The notes under the pieces are model-generated. The model searched no databases, had not been told where the DNA came from, and worked only from the letters and a program-made list of their open reading frames with translations. The position numbers and the translations under genes are program-made. Shown piece by piece: positions 24,933 to 35,357 of a stretch of DNA of 64,000 nt; within the stretch, counting starts at the first letter, position 1; the number at the start of each line of letters is the position of its first letter. Origin of the DNA: Sacculina carcini (taxonomy: Eukaryota > Arthropoda > Thecostraca > Sacculinidae); NCBI GenBank assembly GCA_916048095.2, contig OU696579.1:6156001-6220000 (forward strand), given 5' to 3'.

Positions 24933-26866
24933 CAGTCGAAACGGCTTAATGTCATACCCTCGGAACCTGCAAAAAGTATGACATTAAACGAACTATGACA
25001 TTAACCGAGTTCAACTTTTTAGGCCATTTTCGGCTTCAAACTTGTGTTCATAAGTCAGTCCATTTTAACATGCATCAGAATGTAAAAATAATGCACAGCA
25101 CACAAGTCATTGATTCATTAAGAAATCGGGAATAAAACTCTGTTTGCGTTTGCTCAGCAAGTTTTTCTATATTTTCCCACAATGCTGCTGAACGACCAGT
25201 GCCCAAACTCCGTAAAATTATTCTCCATGTAGGTGAATGACATTCATTGCCGCATGCGCTTGCTTCGCGGTGGGAATGGCACGCCAGTTCCACTGGCACC
25301 ATCAGCCGTCCCGTCATCGTCTCATTTGCCCCTCACTGCGCTGACGCTCTCAGCATCACTCAGCTCGCCGTAGCACTCCACTTTTGCATCCAATGCCACC
25401 AACTCTTTAAGCTCCGCCATTTGTGCGAAGTCCGGTTCATCATCATCATCGTCGTCAACGCAACTGGAAAAGTACGACAGGGGAGTTCTGTCCAGTCTTT
25501 GGGAGCACCGGGGATTTTGGTACTTGCCAACGACATAAGAATGTTTTTCGCTTACATTGCTGTTTGCTACCATAAGCACCGTCAACCGGTCCTTGGACAC
25601 ATTTCCCTGTGTCGTCTTGCTGCCGATTACTGCAAGAGGGCCTGAGGGTGTCGCTCTATAGAACAGTGCCGTTTCTTCTGCATTGAAAACGTTCCTAGGC
25701 GCACAGCCGTCCAGCTCCTTGGACAGCACGCATGCCATCCATTCCTTTGCCTTGTCCACATCAGCCGTCGCTTTCTCTATGTAGACAAAAACAAAAAACT
25801 AAGATGTATTAACAGGCGCGCGTGGGCATCACCGCCCCAGGCGCGCCTACAAGACGTCACAACCCTACCACACTTCGTACAAGACTCCCAGCTCACACCG
25901 TGACACACGGGAGCACACACCGACACACACACACACACACGCGCACAGTCCTCACCCGCCGCAACAACCAATTAGCGGTGAGCCGGTCATTCGCTCGCTG
26001 CCGCGGGGCATGGACAATTCACAAACGCATACACACACAGCTATACACAACTAAACACACTTGCTCACGCACTCTCGCACGCAATACGAAATTCAACTGT
26101 ACACGATCACACATAGACACATTAACACGTTCAAGCACACACAATCTCAGTCAACGTAGACACAATCTCTCACACACACTCTCTCACTGCACACAATCAC
26201 ACTACACTCTCCTTGCGTCTTCAAAAATCTGATGTTTTCCCGCTGCTTCAGCCGGCCGAGCCAGCCAATTGAGGGTTTAAATTCCCCATTCATCTCAACC
26301 GCCCATTTAGACATATCTATCATAAGAGGCCCATTCACGGGCGCATCTGGTAAGCCACGTGAACACCGCCTCATCCACCTCTGCAATGTTGCTCGATCTC
26401 TTGAGCTTCCGACTTAGATTGCTGCTGGTCACCGCAATGTCTCAAATTTCTTTAACTTCCTTTGTTTTTGGATTGTTCCCTGATCGCAGTCGAGGTCGTT
26501 TGCAATGGTCGTTTGTTTCTTGCCAGCCTTGAGCTGGTCCAATATTTGCAACTTATCCTGCAGCTTGAACTCAGCACCCATCACTGCTGCCACAATCACT
26601 ACTCGCAAAGAATGAATACGCTTTTGACTGAATGGGAAAACACATACAAAATATGGACTGGCTGGCCACAAGGGTATGACAATAGCCGATGTCATTCACA
26701 TAGACAAGTATATGCGACCACAAAAAGTATGACATTGACCGATCTGTGGCATTAACCGGTATCAGATTATGCGGTATCGGTCCCTGTGTAAAACAAAGGG
26801 CTGAGGTTTGGGACCTGACGATGTTATGACATTAACCGAATTAGTTAAATGAAGCGGTTTCGACTG
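24933..26866 (-). mobile_element. Tigger/pogo-type DNA transposon, broken, D1 copy
   Basis: The terminal inverted repeats are CAGTCGAAACGGCTTAA at 24933 and its complement ending CGACTG at 26866, flanked by TA duplications (24931-24932, 26867-26868). TATGACATTAACCG-type motifs repeat just inside both ends. Minus-strand remnants follow transposase order. An N-terminal psq helix-turn-helix (KLQDKLQILDQLKAGKKQTT) lies near 26430-26580, a CENP-B-type second helix-turn-helix (GPLMIDMSKWAVEMNGEF) near 26240-26345, and the start of the DDE domain near 25600-25700. The domain pieces are in different frames, the first catalytic Asp reads Glu (NAEETALFY), and the block with the other two acidic residues is missing. 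A CA-rich stretch (25820-26230) interrupts it. Non-functional. Confidence 0.92.
25322..25759 (-). pseudogene. Tigger transposase, DDE-domain remnant (D1)
   Basis: A 145-residue open stretch carries NVFNAEETALFYRATPSG, the DDE-superfamily hallmark that normally reads N-x-D-E-T-x-x-x-Y, then SKDRLTVLMVANSNVSEKH and VVGKYQNPRC as in Tigger proteins. It then jumps to an acidic C-terminal tail (a run of Asp, then EPDFAQMAELKELV). The second and third catalytic residues are gone, so it cannot cut DNA. The copy at 59365-59802 has the same Asp-to-Glu change and the same deletion, so both predate the duplication. Confidence 0.88.
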
Positions 26867-26927
26867 TATGTGTGCATGTGTGCATGTTTATCACAGACGT
26901 ATTGTACTATCTCCTCGCTCGTGAAAA

Positions 26928-28538
26928 ATGGATTCAGAAGAACAGGAATATACACCCCATACAGCCATACCTATAAGTTTGGCGGGTATTTTGCTGTCGT
27001 CTGTGCCGGCGCTTTTAATTTTGATTCGACGTCGACTGCGGTGCAAGATCATGTTTCAAACATTGGCCAACATGGCAACTGCCGAATCTCTGCTGCTTGC
27101 AGTTGTTGCATTCAACACATTTCTCAACAACCTAGATTTCCAAAGGACCCGCATTACCTGCACCATGACCATGACTTCCGTCTTCTCGCTCGGAGTGTGT
27201 TCCAGTACGTGTCTTTTGGCTCTCAACGTTGAGAGATACGTGTCGGTCCAGCATGGTCTGCGATACTACCAGATAATGACGTCGTTCAACCACTTCATGC
27301 TGCTGGCAAGCCCGTGGATAACAGCCGTGCTGTACTGGCTGATACACAGCGCTTTTCTATGGAATTTCGCAGAATGGGATAAATTTGAGGGAAACTGTAT
27401 AATAGTAGTTCTTGTTCCCACCTGGCTTATGAGTCTCACTTATGGTTTTATCCTGATCAACAACATGATCGTGATTGTCTTCAATGTAATTGTGTCTAAA
27501 AAGGCAGCCAAACAATCCAATAAAATCCTCAAGCAGCGAAAATTGATGGGAGTATCGGAAAACAAGAATGGTATGAAAAATTACCGTGGGGTTATTCGAG
27601 GAACAATTATAGCCTTGCTCTTCATTCTGCCCAGCTGTATTATATTGCTAATTGATTACTTCATCATTCAATTACCTACAGTGCTGAAAAATGTGAGCCT
27701 TCAAATGACCCTGATCTCCTATATATTGGATGGATGGGTGTTCGGCTTATCTAATAGATTGTTAAGGAATGAATACTCGGCTATATTTAATGCGATTACA
27801 TGCGGTAATAAGGTGGAAGAAATCCAGCAGAATGATGAAAATGAGCAATTACCAATTACAATGCATCAACGCAGTTCCAAACGTCACGAAGTTCAAGTGG
27901 AAAATATCGGCGGTGATGCAAGGTTTCCTACTGTGTTTATTGTAGACGTGCAGGAGATATATGGTGGAGGCGCCTTTACGTCATCAAAACCTGTCAACGA
28001 CAATGCTTTCGCTCAGAACAGCACCGTCGACATCATTCGCAAAAACCATCGGTCAACTGAAACAAAAAAGGGAGTGAAATTCGACACTGAAGATATCACA
28101 AACGTTAAAATTAACTCGGAAATGCCAACTATAGGAAATCTGAACATCGAAGACTGCATTGAAGAATGCTTGAATAACTGGATGAATAGAGGAAACATGA
28201 ATGGAGGCACCTCAAATGATCTTAGTGTAAGGAGGAAATTTGAGGTAATTGAACCTCATTTGATTGACCACAATCAAAAGCGCAGAACAATAGCTGGAAC
28301 GATGACTGACATCAAACATGACGTGCAATTACCGCTGTGCACCACATCACTGGAATCCACGACAACTGACAAACTACAAATACACACTGAGTCTCGCTTT
28401 TCCAATGGCGCCCGACCGAATCAATCCTCACTATACAGCACATGGCGTAACCCTTCCGTCCCTCCCGATCCTCCTATACAGCCATTGGAGTATTCCAAAA
28501 GCCCACTCACCATCAAGGACTTATTTAAAAATCAATAG
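26928..28538 (+). CDS. Class A (rhodopsin-like) orphan GPCR, copy 1
   Basis: 536 residues in one exon. This is a seven-helix plasma-membrane receptor that should signal through G proteins; the ligand is unknown. Helices lie near 13-33, 46-68, 79-100, 121-140, 157-189, 221-247 and 256-277. ERY at 102-104 is the DRY motif at the end of TM3. Cys78 and Cys157 are placed for the conserved disulfide, and Trp130 fits the TM4 landmark. Non-canonical points: TM1 lacks the usual Asn, TM2 has Glu53 where Asp is usual (ANMATAESLL), TM6 lacks CWxP (has ILPSC) and TM7 has DGWVF instead of NPxxY. Cys292 after a likely helix 8 could be acylated. A hydrophilic tail of about 245 residues follows. The start has a good context (AAAATGG) and lies 61 bp after a Tigger end. 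Confidence 0.9.
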   Translation: MDSEEQEYTPHTAIPISLAGILLSSVPALLILIRRRLRCKIMFQTLANMATAESLLLAVVAFNTFLNNLDFQRTRITCTMTMTSVFSLGVCSSTCLLALNVERYVSVQHGLRYYQIMTSFNHFMLLASPWITAVLYWLIHSAFLWNFAEWDKFEGNCIIVVLVPTWLMSLTYGFILINNMIVIVFNVIVSKKAAKQSNKILKQRKLMGVSENKNGMKNYRGVIRGTIIALLFILPSCIILLIDYFIIQLPTVLKNVSLQMTLISYILDGWVFGLSNRLLRNEYSAIFNAITCGNKVEEIQQNDENEQLPITMHQRSSKRHEVQVENIGGDARFPTVFIVDVQEIYGGGAFTSSKPVNDNAFAQNSTVDIIRKNHRSTETKKGVKFDTEDITNVKINSEMPTIGNLNIEDCIEECLNNWMNRGNMNGGTSNDLSVRRKFEVIEPHLIDHNQKRRTIAGTMTDIKHDVQLPLCTTSLESTTTDKLQIHTESRFSNGARPNQSSLYSTWRNPSVPPDPPIQPLEYSKSPLTIKDLFKNQ

Positions 28539-28685
28539 GAAACTTCAGTGTTTGGCCCTTATTACACTGAGTTCCTATAACTGAGCAGATACGTTGATGT
28601 AGAAGATGTAGAGCAAAAAAGAAATACAAGCACTAAACAAATCACTCGGCCAAACACACTTGAAGCACTGAACAACACATATACA

Positions 28686-28971
28686 CAGAGCCGTAGCAAC
28701 CGCTCCCCGTACCCCCAGGCCGGGGGCCCGAAGTCGAGGGGCCCCGTTGCTTCACGTATGATATTAAAATTTATCATATATATTATACACCTTCACCTTT
28801 GCCTTTATCTTTTTGCTCAGATGTTTTCACCTGAGCTTGTATTATGTGATTATGTATAATAAATAAATTCATTAGTTGATGATTTATTTATAATGGGGCC
28901 CCAAGTGTTGTCTTCGGGGGGCCCCATGGTCTGCCTTCGGGGGGGGGGCATAATTCCTCGCAACGGCTCTG
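28686..28971. mobile_element. hAT-type MITE (286 bp), D1 copy
   Basis: Inverted termini CAGAGCCGTAGCAA and CGCAACGGCTCTG are flanked by a perfect 8-bp target duplication CATATACA (28678-28685, 28972-28979). Eight-base duplications are typical of the hAT superfamily. The interior is AT-rich between two GC-rich arms (GGGGCCC-type runs) that can fold back. There is no coding capacity. It lies 148 bp after the GPCR stop and holds AATAAA motifs (28858-28863, 28862-28867). Copies at 62722-62982 and 30545-30802. Confidence 0.9.
28858..28867 (+). promoter_or_regulatory. Candidate poly(A) signal for GPCR copy 1, supplied by the MITE
   Basis: Two overlapping AATAAA hexamers are the first canonical poly(A) signals seen downstream of the stop at 28538, about 320 nt away. 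At the position where copy 2 has a nearer AATAAA (62655-62660), copy 1 reads AAGAAA (28619-28624). Use of these sites is inferred. Confidence 0.4.
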
Positions 28972-29056
28972 CATATACAGCTCGCACAACGCACTCATTA
29001 ATGTTCACAAATTTCTCACCTTTCTTTCATCAATGTTCTTACCTTTCACACCTATG

Positions 29057-29750
29057 GCGGTCACATGCGAATGGTTCAGACATAACGGCATGCAGATCAA
29101 CCCCAAGAGGACCATTGGGGCAGGGACTATTGGGACTGATGCTTGGCACTAAGCAACAACTCAAGCTAACTGATAGTGTATGTGTGCACATGGATAATAT
29201 CCCAGTTCACACGCAAGAAATGGTGAAACTTCTTGGTGACACTTTCGACTATACGTTATCCTTCGAGATACATATAGTGAATATCGTCAAAAGCTGTAAC
29301 CGTATTATGGCCACGCTATACAAATATCATCGTACACTCGCTTCAGATGTACTGAAACGGCTAGTTGAGGTCCTCCTCCTCCTCAAAATCAATTACTGCA
29401 TAACAACGAAAGAATCGACGGAGTGCTAAGATGGGCCGCACGACTGGTCGTGAACATAAGGAAATAGGACAGTGTACCGGAGGCTCTGAGAGGAATCAAG
29501 TGGCACTGGACCGAAGAAATGCTGAAAAAGCGAGATGTTGCCCTAGTCAAGGTTTCTCTTCACAACAAGGCCCTACAATCGCTGGGAGCCTTATTCAAAT
29601 GCCGCAGCCAGGTGTAGCGCAGGACAACAAGAGCCACACCCGCTGGACTGCTGGAGGTGCCCTCTACCAGACTTAGCTGCGTGAAAAGACAATTTCCAGC
29701 TCGCGCGGTCGTTGCATACAACGAACTGTTAGCAGCGAATAACAGTCATT
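29057..29750 (+). pseudogene. Degraded LINE reverse transcriptase C-terminal remnant (D1)
   Basis: Plus-strand pieces match the end of a non-LTR RT domain and the region after it: WFRHNGIQINPK (about 29070-29105), then VKLLGDTFDYTLSFE and IVKSCNRIMATLYKY (29220-29330), then KWHWTEEMLKKRDVAL in another frame (about 29500-29550). Several frameshifts and stops separate the pieces. The GATCAACCCCAAGAGG region corresponds to the block after the catalytic FADD, so the catalytic part is absent. It is not of the L2-like family at 18185. Clade not assigned. Confidence 0.75.
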
Positions 29751-30348
29751 ATCAGCGCACACGTATATATTTTATCTTATACAACATGCATTTATCCATC
29801 ACCATGACCAATATATATTTTGTGTATATAAATTCTGTGGATTATGTGTATATATGTATAAATTATATATATGTGTGTATATTGTTATGTATGTACAAGC
29901 ATGTGTATGTGTGTATATAGGTGTGTGTCTTTTAAAAAATTAACTTTGTGACAACACACGACATCGTTTCCGCTCAAATTTACTCTACGTCAATTGATTT
30001 TACCAGTTATCTTTTATTTCTTTTTTCATATATTTGAATGGACCGTACTCATAATGACTCAATGTAAGGTACTCATAATGGCCACCTGTGTGTTTGTGAG
30101 TGCTGTTAGTGGACTCAATACAATTTGAAATTTGAAAATTTAATTTCTCCATAAGAGCGACATACAATCAGAGAAACATTATGCGCCCCACCTGACCGAG
30201 CCCACCAGCTGTGTGCACGATTATTAGTATGTGTGTCTGTGTGTCGTGTACTTCAGTGTATATGCTTAAATGTGTATGCTTAAATGTGTATGCTTAAGTG
30301 TGTCGTGCTAGTTCACTTATTGTATGTGAAAATACAGTCGGTCTAAAG
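29751..30348. other. No gene seen; AT-rich and TG-rich spacer
   Basis: 29760-29930 is TA/TG-rich (TATATATGTGTG-type). Near 30240-30305 ATGCTTAAATGTGT repeats about three times. No RNA gene, long frame or transposon end was recognised. Homology with D2 continues to at least 29986. Confidence 0.6.
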
Positions 30349-30943
30349 CAGTGGTTCTCAACCTTATTGGAGGTACTGAACCATACAAGTTCGATAAATG
30401 CATTCATCGAACCCGTCGTGTTTGAAGTATTATAAGAAAAATCACAAATGCCGCACGATCAACAGTCACACAAGTAGGCTACTACTGAGTGAACAGTTGC
30501 TTGCAGAGTTGCTTATATATCAAGACCAAGCGAAGTGACGTGATCAGAGCCGTATCAACCACCCCCCGTACCTCCGGCCGGGGGCCCAAATGTTGAGGGG
30601 CCCGTTGCTTCACGTATGATATTATAATTTATAATATATATTATGCATAGCCTTTACCTTTTTGCTCAGATATTTTCACCTGAGCTTGTATTATGTGAGT
30701 ACGTATAATAAATAAATTCAATATTTGGTAATTTATTTATAATGGGGGCCCAAAGTGCTGCCTTCGGGGGGGAGGGGCCCATAAGTCCTCACAATGGCTC
30801 TGGGCGTGATTAGCTGCAGCCAATGATAACCAAGCAGACCTTGATGTCACGACACATACGAGTAGGTGAACATACCCGCCCAACCCCTGGAACTGCCCTA
30901 CCGAACACTTGAGGTACTATCGAACCCAGGTTAAGAACCACTG
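30349..30943. mobile_element. Non-autonomous hAT (Charlie-like) with nested MITE
   Basis: The termini are CAGTGGTTCTCAACCT and AGGTTAAGAACCACTG, nearly perfect inverted repeats of the type shared by Charlie-like hAT elements. The flanking duplications are GTCTAAAG (30341-30348) and GTCTAAGG (30944-30951), 7 of 8 matching. The MITE at 30545-30802 lies inside it with its own duplication, so the hAT is the older insertion. No transposase is present. Confidence 0.88.
30545..30802. mobile_element. hAT-type MITE nested in a hAT
   Basis: Same family as 28686-28971 (CAGAGCCGT termini, GGGGGCCC arms). The target duplications GACGTGAT (30537-30544) and GGCGTGAT (30803-30810) differ at one base. Confidence 0.88.
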
Positions 30944-30987
30944 GTCTAAGGAGCTTGCGTTGTCAACACGTGTTAGTGTGTGACAAG

Positions 30988-31053
30988 CCAGATTGAGCCA
31001 GATTGAGCTAGATTGAGCCAGATTGAGCTAGATTGAGCCAGATTGAGCCAGAT
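30988..31053. repeat. 10-bp minisatellite AGATTGAGCC
   Basis: About six and a half tandem copies of AGATTGAGCC/AGATTGAGCT, C and T variants partly alternating. No function suggested. Confidence 0.9.
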
Positions 31054-31195
31054 GCCACATTTTCCTCTATCCGTGTGAACTATTTGATAACTGTAGGTTG
31101 TGTGAATGCTGTCAAAATAATGCACGTGAAATCAACAACGTGTATCATAGGCGGAGCCATGATTTTTCCGATGGAGGCGCTGGGAGGGGGGATAG

Positions 31196-32010
31196 CAACA
31201 ACAACAACAACAACATATACTTAAAATAGCGCATATATTTATACACAGGCGCGAAAAAGACACAACCGACAGGAACATCACAGCGAGCAGGGAGTAGGCA
31301 CAAATAGAAAAATGAAAATACGTTCGCAAACTGGAACGTGCTAGATGGCCGTTGGCTATCAGATAGCTCATCCGCCCTTGAAACAGGTTTTTTTCCTGTT
31401 GGGTGTCTAGCGACCTTCCTCACTGCAGAATAGTGGGGGAGCCGGTTTAGTCGCCGACGTCTCGACCATGAATCTGGTTGTACTGGAATTACACGGTTAC
31501 CAGAAGCAGGGCGAAGCCTGACCAGACAACGACGAACGCAAGAAATGCATAAACGGGACGCAGCAACGAAAACAGATAATTCACAGTGATTAAAAACACA
31601 AATATCAAGCAAAAACAACGAGGGTACAACACAGGACGATCAGCACAAACAACACACATATATCCCAAGACAAATCATGCATTCCATCATCAAGAGAACG
31701 AGTGAGCAGATATTTATGAAGATCAGCAGAAAAGGACCGGAATGGAGATTTGTGGTGAAGGTAAGATGGAAGCGAGTTATAGATACGAGGAGCAGAGAAA
31801 TAAAAAGGTTTGGATGACCAAGAAGATTGATTAGGAGCATGAGGACAGACTAATGGCACAGGAATGCGACACGAAGTGCGATTATTGAGAGTCGATAGGG
31901 AACGGAGATAAGAAGGAGAAAAGGGAGAGTGGATAAGTTTGAAGACCAGACAACATACCTTATAGCGGATACGAGAAAGAGCAAGGAAAGGAAAGATAAG
32001 GAAAAAGTTG
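31196..32010 (-). mobile_element. LINE 3' fragment, second L2-like family
   Basis: The minus-strand translation near 31640-32000 gives ALSRIRYKVCCLVFKLIH followed by FYFSAPRIYNSLPSYLH, the C-terminal region common to L2/CR1 ORF2 proteins. A 3' UTR follows, with GCGCCTGTGTATAAATATATGCGC-type pairing arms near 31229-31252, and a (TTG)n tail at 31196-31215. The RT domain and everything upstream are missing. The protein differs clearly from the LINE at 18185. Confidence 0.8.
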
Positions 32011-32979
32011 TGTGGACTTGGCGAAACATGAAGAACTACACTCGAACACTGACTACATAATATTATAATAAGGGACTGGGGCACGTTGGTCTCAGTCCTC
32101 GAACTTGAACTATAATTACAGAACATCATATATTGAACGAAACGAGGCGAATACCATAGGATAGAACACACAATGGCACATTGACACACATGCAAACGTC
32201 ATTACAGTAACAAAGAGTTAATTACTGTAAGAAAAAAAATTAGAACAACAATCGACATCGCAACACTATACACCTCCGGTTCACCAAGAATCTCACACTC
32301 CAAGTGCCCACACATATTCACATTCACACTGCGCTTACACTCATACACATACACACATGCATAAGGAAAAATTTGGCAACTTGATGGATCGATTGGAAAT
32401 CTTGTTTGTGTCACCCTGTGCACGTAATTTACGTAAGTACGCAATTTACCCACAATGCTGTGATGCTTTTTCTCATGACTTCTTTGTCAGTAATTTCAGA
32501 CCCATATCCTGCCTCATCTACCTTCTTGAAGCTGTGCATATATATCTACAATATATATTCTACACCGTATATTCCGATATTAACCATTGTCAATCCGGTT
32601 ATATTCACTGATCGTTCCAATTAAATTCCTATAATTGCAGTGCTGAAAAACATTCTTGCTTCATTCTAGCCCAGTGCTTCTGTTCTGTTGATGCTCATAT
32701 ACTTTTCTCCTGTTTTTGGCCACGTCCATCACCATTCTGTACCAGTATTCAGAGCATATTAACCTCTTTTCCTCTCATATCACTCATTCTCTCTATTGCC
32801 CGAATAGCGATCGTTTTAAGTTTATGCTAAATTCCCCTCATCTCTACTACTACATTCAAAGGTATTTATAGATAAGCGTTTCTATGTGTTGCATTGAATT
32901 TGTTCACAATACTATTGCACGATGCTATGTTTCATTATGTTGAAGGTGTCATTCAACTGATTCTGTATGTGGGTGTGTC
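32011..32979. other. No feature recognised
   Basis: Apparently single-copy sequence in this window with no long frame, tRNA-like fold or transposon terminus. The short frames (60-85 codons) show no recognisable domain or conserved partner. Confidence 0.5.
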
Positions 32980-32986
32980 ACACACA

Positions 32987-33052
<66 letters not shown>

Positions 33053-33125
33053 CACAGAGGTCAGAGAGGACACAGAGGTCAGAGAGGTCACAGAGGTCAG
33101 AGATGTCACAGAGGACACAGGAAAG
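32980..33125. repeat. (CA)n followed by a ~10-bp minisatellite
   Basis: About 68 bp of CA repeat (32980-33048) followed by tandem variants of AGAGGTCACAG / AGAGGACACAG to about 33125. Confidence 0.93.
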
Positions 33126-33198
33126 CGACTAAAATGATTGATAGCATGTATAGTATGTCGTATGATAAAACAATAAAAGTTTTTGTTTGCCATCTTTA

Positions 33199-33465
33199 GA
33201 ACGCCGTAGGCTGAGGGGCGACTTGATTAATGTTTTTACATACAAAATGGGTATGCAAAAGTTAGTTAGAGATAATTGTATAGTTTGGGATAATTCAGGC
33301 AAAGAGGGTCATGGAAAAACTGGAAAGAAATATATGTTTGAGAGATGTTAAGAAGAATAGTTTTCCATAGAGGTGTGTTGATGTCTGGAATCAGTTAGGG
33401 GAGGATATTGTAGGAGCTAAAACGTAGGAGCATTTAGAGAAAGACGGGAAAGTGTGAAATACTAG
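33199..33465 (+). pseudogene. LINE ORF2 C-terminal remnant
   Basis: Translation from 33199 gives ERRRLRGDLINVFTYKMG, then DNSGKEGHGKTGKK, and after stops CVDVWNQLGEDIVGAKT. The order RLRGDLI, then RGH-x-KKL-like, then VxxWNxLxxxVVxA is the usual C-terminus of many animal LINE ORF2 proteins. At least three stops or shifts are present. A third LINE family compared with 18185 and 31196. Confidence 0.7.
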
Positions 33466-34615
33466 GAATTTCAGAGAAGATAGGTTAGGGGATGGGTTGG
33501 AGACAGGACAGTACGAGCTCAGCTCATCTTCTGTTTTATACAAATAGGTGAGTAAATAGTTGTGTACAGACAAACAACCAACCAGCATTACATCATCACA
33601 CAATCATTACACCAACATCACACAATCATCATCACACAATCATCATCACATTATCATCATCACATCATCATGATATCATCGCACAATCATCATAACATCA
33701 TCAGGACATCATCACACAATCATCACAGCAGCCTTTTCTATGAGTACTCCACAAGAAGCATGTATGTATGCACGTATAACTCCTGACATTTTGATAATCA
33801 TATTTGCTGCATGTAGATAGAATACTTTTCATATTGTAAATTTTACAATATGATGAAGCAATTGGGTCAATGAGGAGTTTCGTCAGTTGACATATTTGGC
33901 TTTCAACGTTAAAATGAATTTTACCTCAAATCAGCTGTTGAATCAACTAATCTGTTGCACTGTGCACATGCAGCGGAACTCAAGTGTGCCTGCTAAGCTG
34001 CGACGTTGGTGAATGCCGTATGTATACTGGAGCACGGTGTATATACTCGCGTCATTGTATTGACATCTCAAGTTGCCATAGTTACGTGTGATTTTTATGA
34101 ACAAATCTGCCCCGTTTATTTTTTGCATCAAGATCGACCGTGTTATATAAATGCATATATATATATATACGTGTTATATACGTGTCATATACATTTTTCT
34201 AGTGGGGGTTGACGGAAGGGAGGCTAAAGAACAGGATGCGTGGGCTTGGCGAAACACGAGCAACTCTCACGAACAACTACCCTCGAAATATTCATGGTCA
34301 GGAATTTTTTTTGGAAGGAGGCTCAGCGGAGATTGGTACATCATCTGTTGGGCTTCAGCACCCCCCCCCCCCCAAGTCCCCTTCTTGGCGCAGTCACTAT
34401 ATTCATATTCAATGCATATATAATGCAAATGCATGACCCATAGAACAACATGTGACATCTATCTTCAAGGCGTTTCCTAATCATTTCGAATAACCAAAAT
34501 TTGCCAGGAGCAGCATAATGACAAGAACGGTTGATACAATATATGTGATGTATAACTTGATCGTGAGCTGCAGGCAAGTTTTGTCGTGTTTTGTTTTGAT
34601 TTCGACCAACTAGCT

Positions 34616-34872
34616 CAGTGGTTCTTAACCTGTGGGGAATTCCCCAGTGCTGGGGAATGGAAGAGATGCTATGTGGGATGTTAAAGGTGGGACAGAAGAT
34701 CAAATGTGTGTTATTATCAATCCAAATTCCTTTGTGTTTGTTTCAAATGACCTCTTGACATTTACTTTGATGTAACAAATGCCTTTATTGAATTTATCAT
34801 CGCTGTCGTAGAAGATGTAGAGATGGCTCATTAGGAAGTGGGAAATCAGAGAAAAAAGGTTGAGAACCACTG
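34616..34872. mobile_element. hAT MITE (257 bp), left arm
   Basis: Termini CAGTGGTTCTTAACCT and GGTTGAGAACCACTG, with a perfect 8-bp duplication AACTAGCT (34608-34615, 34873-34880). It ends like the hAT at 30349 but has a different interior (GGGGAATTCCCC near the left end). Inverted copy at 50212-50468. Confidence 0.9.
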
Positions 34873-34956
34873 AACTAGCTGAAAAACATTAACCCCAATT
34901 ACTGGTTGGATTGCACAAATAACACCACTAAGAAATAACAGTTATAATTGAATGTC

Positions 34957-35195
34957 AGCTTTTTCGTACACTCGCTCACATACATTAACACTCACACGAA
35001 CTCAAACGCACACAAACTCACACGCACACAAACTCACACGCACACAAACTCACACGCACACAAACTTAAACAAACTCTCACACACATACATACACACACA
35101 CACAAACACGGACACACACAAACACATAAACTCAAACAAGCACACACACATACACATACACACATACATAATGCTATGTGTAATGGGCTTTAATG
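34957..35195. repeat. CA-rich repeat with CTCACACGCACACAAA units, outer copy
   Basis: Tandem CTCACACGCACACAAA followed by CA/TA-rich variation. About 140 bp of it is repeated at about 95% identity at 36479-36617, on the other side of the Helitron fragment. Confidence 0.85.
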
Positions 35196-35198
35196 CTA

Positions 35199-35199
35199 G

Positions 35200-35290
<91 letters not shown>

Positions 35291-35293
35291 ATA
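35199..35293. repeat. (TA)n microsatellite at a Helitron 5' end
   Basis: About 90 bp of TA repeat directly before TCTATATATATAAAAGAG at 35294. Confidence 0.95.
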
Positions 35294-35314
35294 TCTATAT
35301 ATATAAAAGAGATC

Positions 35315-35357
<43 letters not shown>

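Larger units (their letters stand above)
21325..29986 (+). repeat. Segmental duplication copy D1
   Basis: The segment from TTTGTTCATAAAAATC (21325) to at least 29986 is repeated in the same order and orientation from 50972 to the window end at 64000. The shared parts are a 370-bp lead-in, the minisatellite, the Tigger, the GPCR gene, the hAT MITE and the RT remnant. The D1-D2 offset at the GPCR start is 34,036 bp. Nearly all of the length difference (8.7 versus 13.0 kb) is minisatellite expansion in D2. Non-coding divergence looks like a few percent by eye. Confidence 0.95.

Noticed and set aside
25247-26232. Plus-strand frames of 130 codons (25247-25645, 25822-26232)
   Set aside because: Shadows of the Tigger remnant and of its CA-rich interruption.
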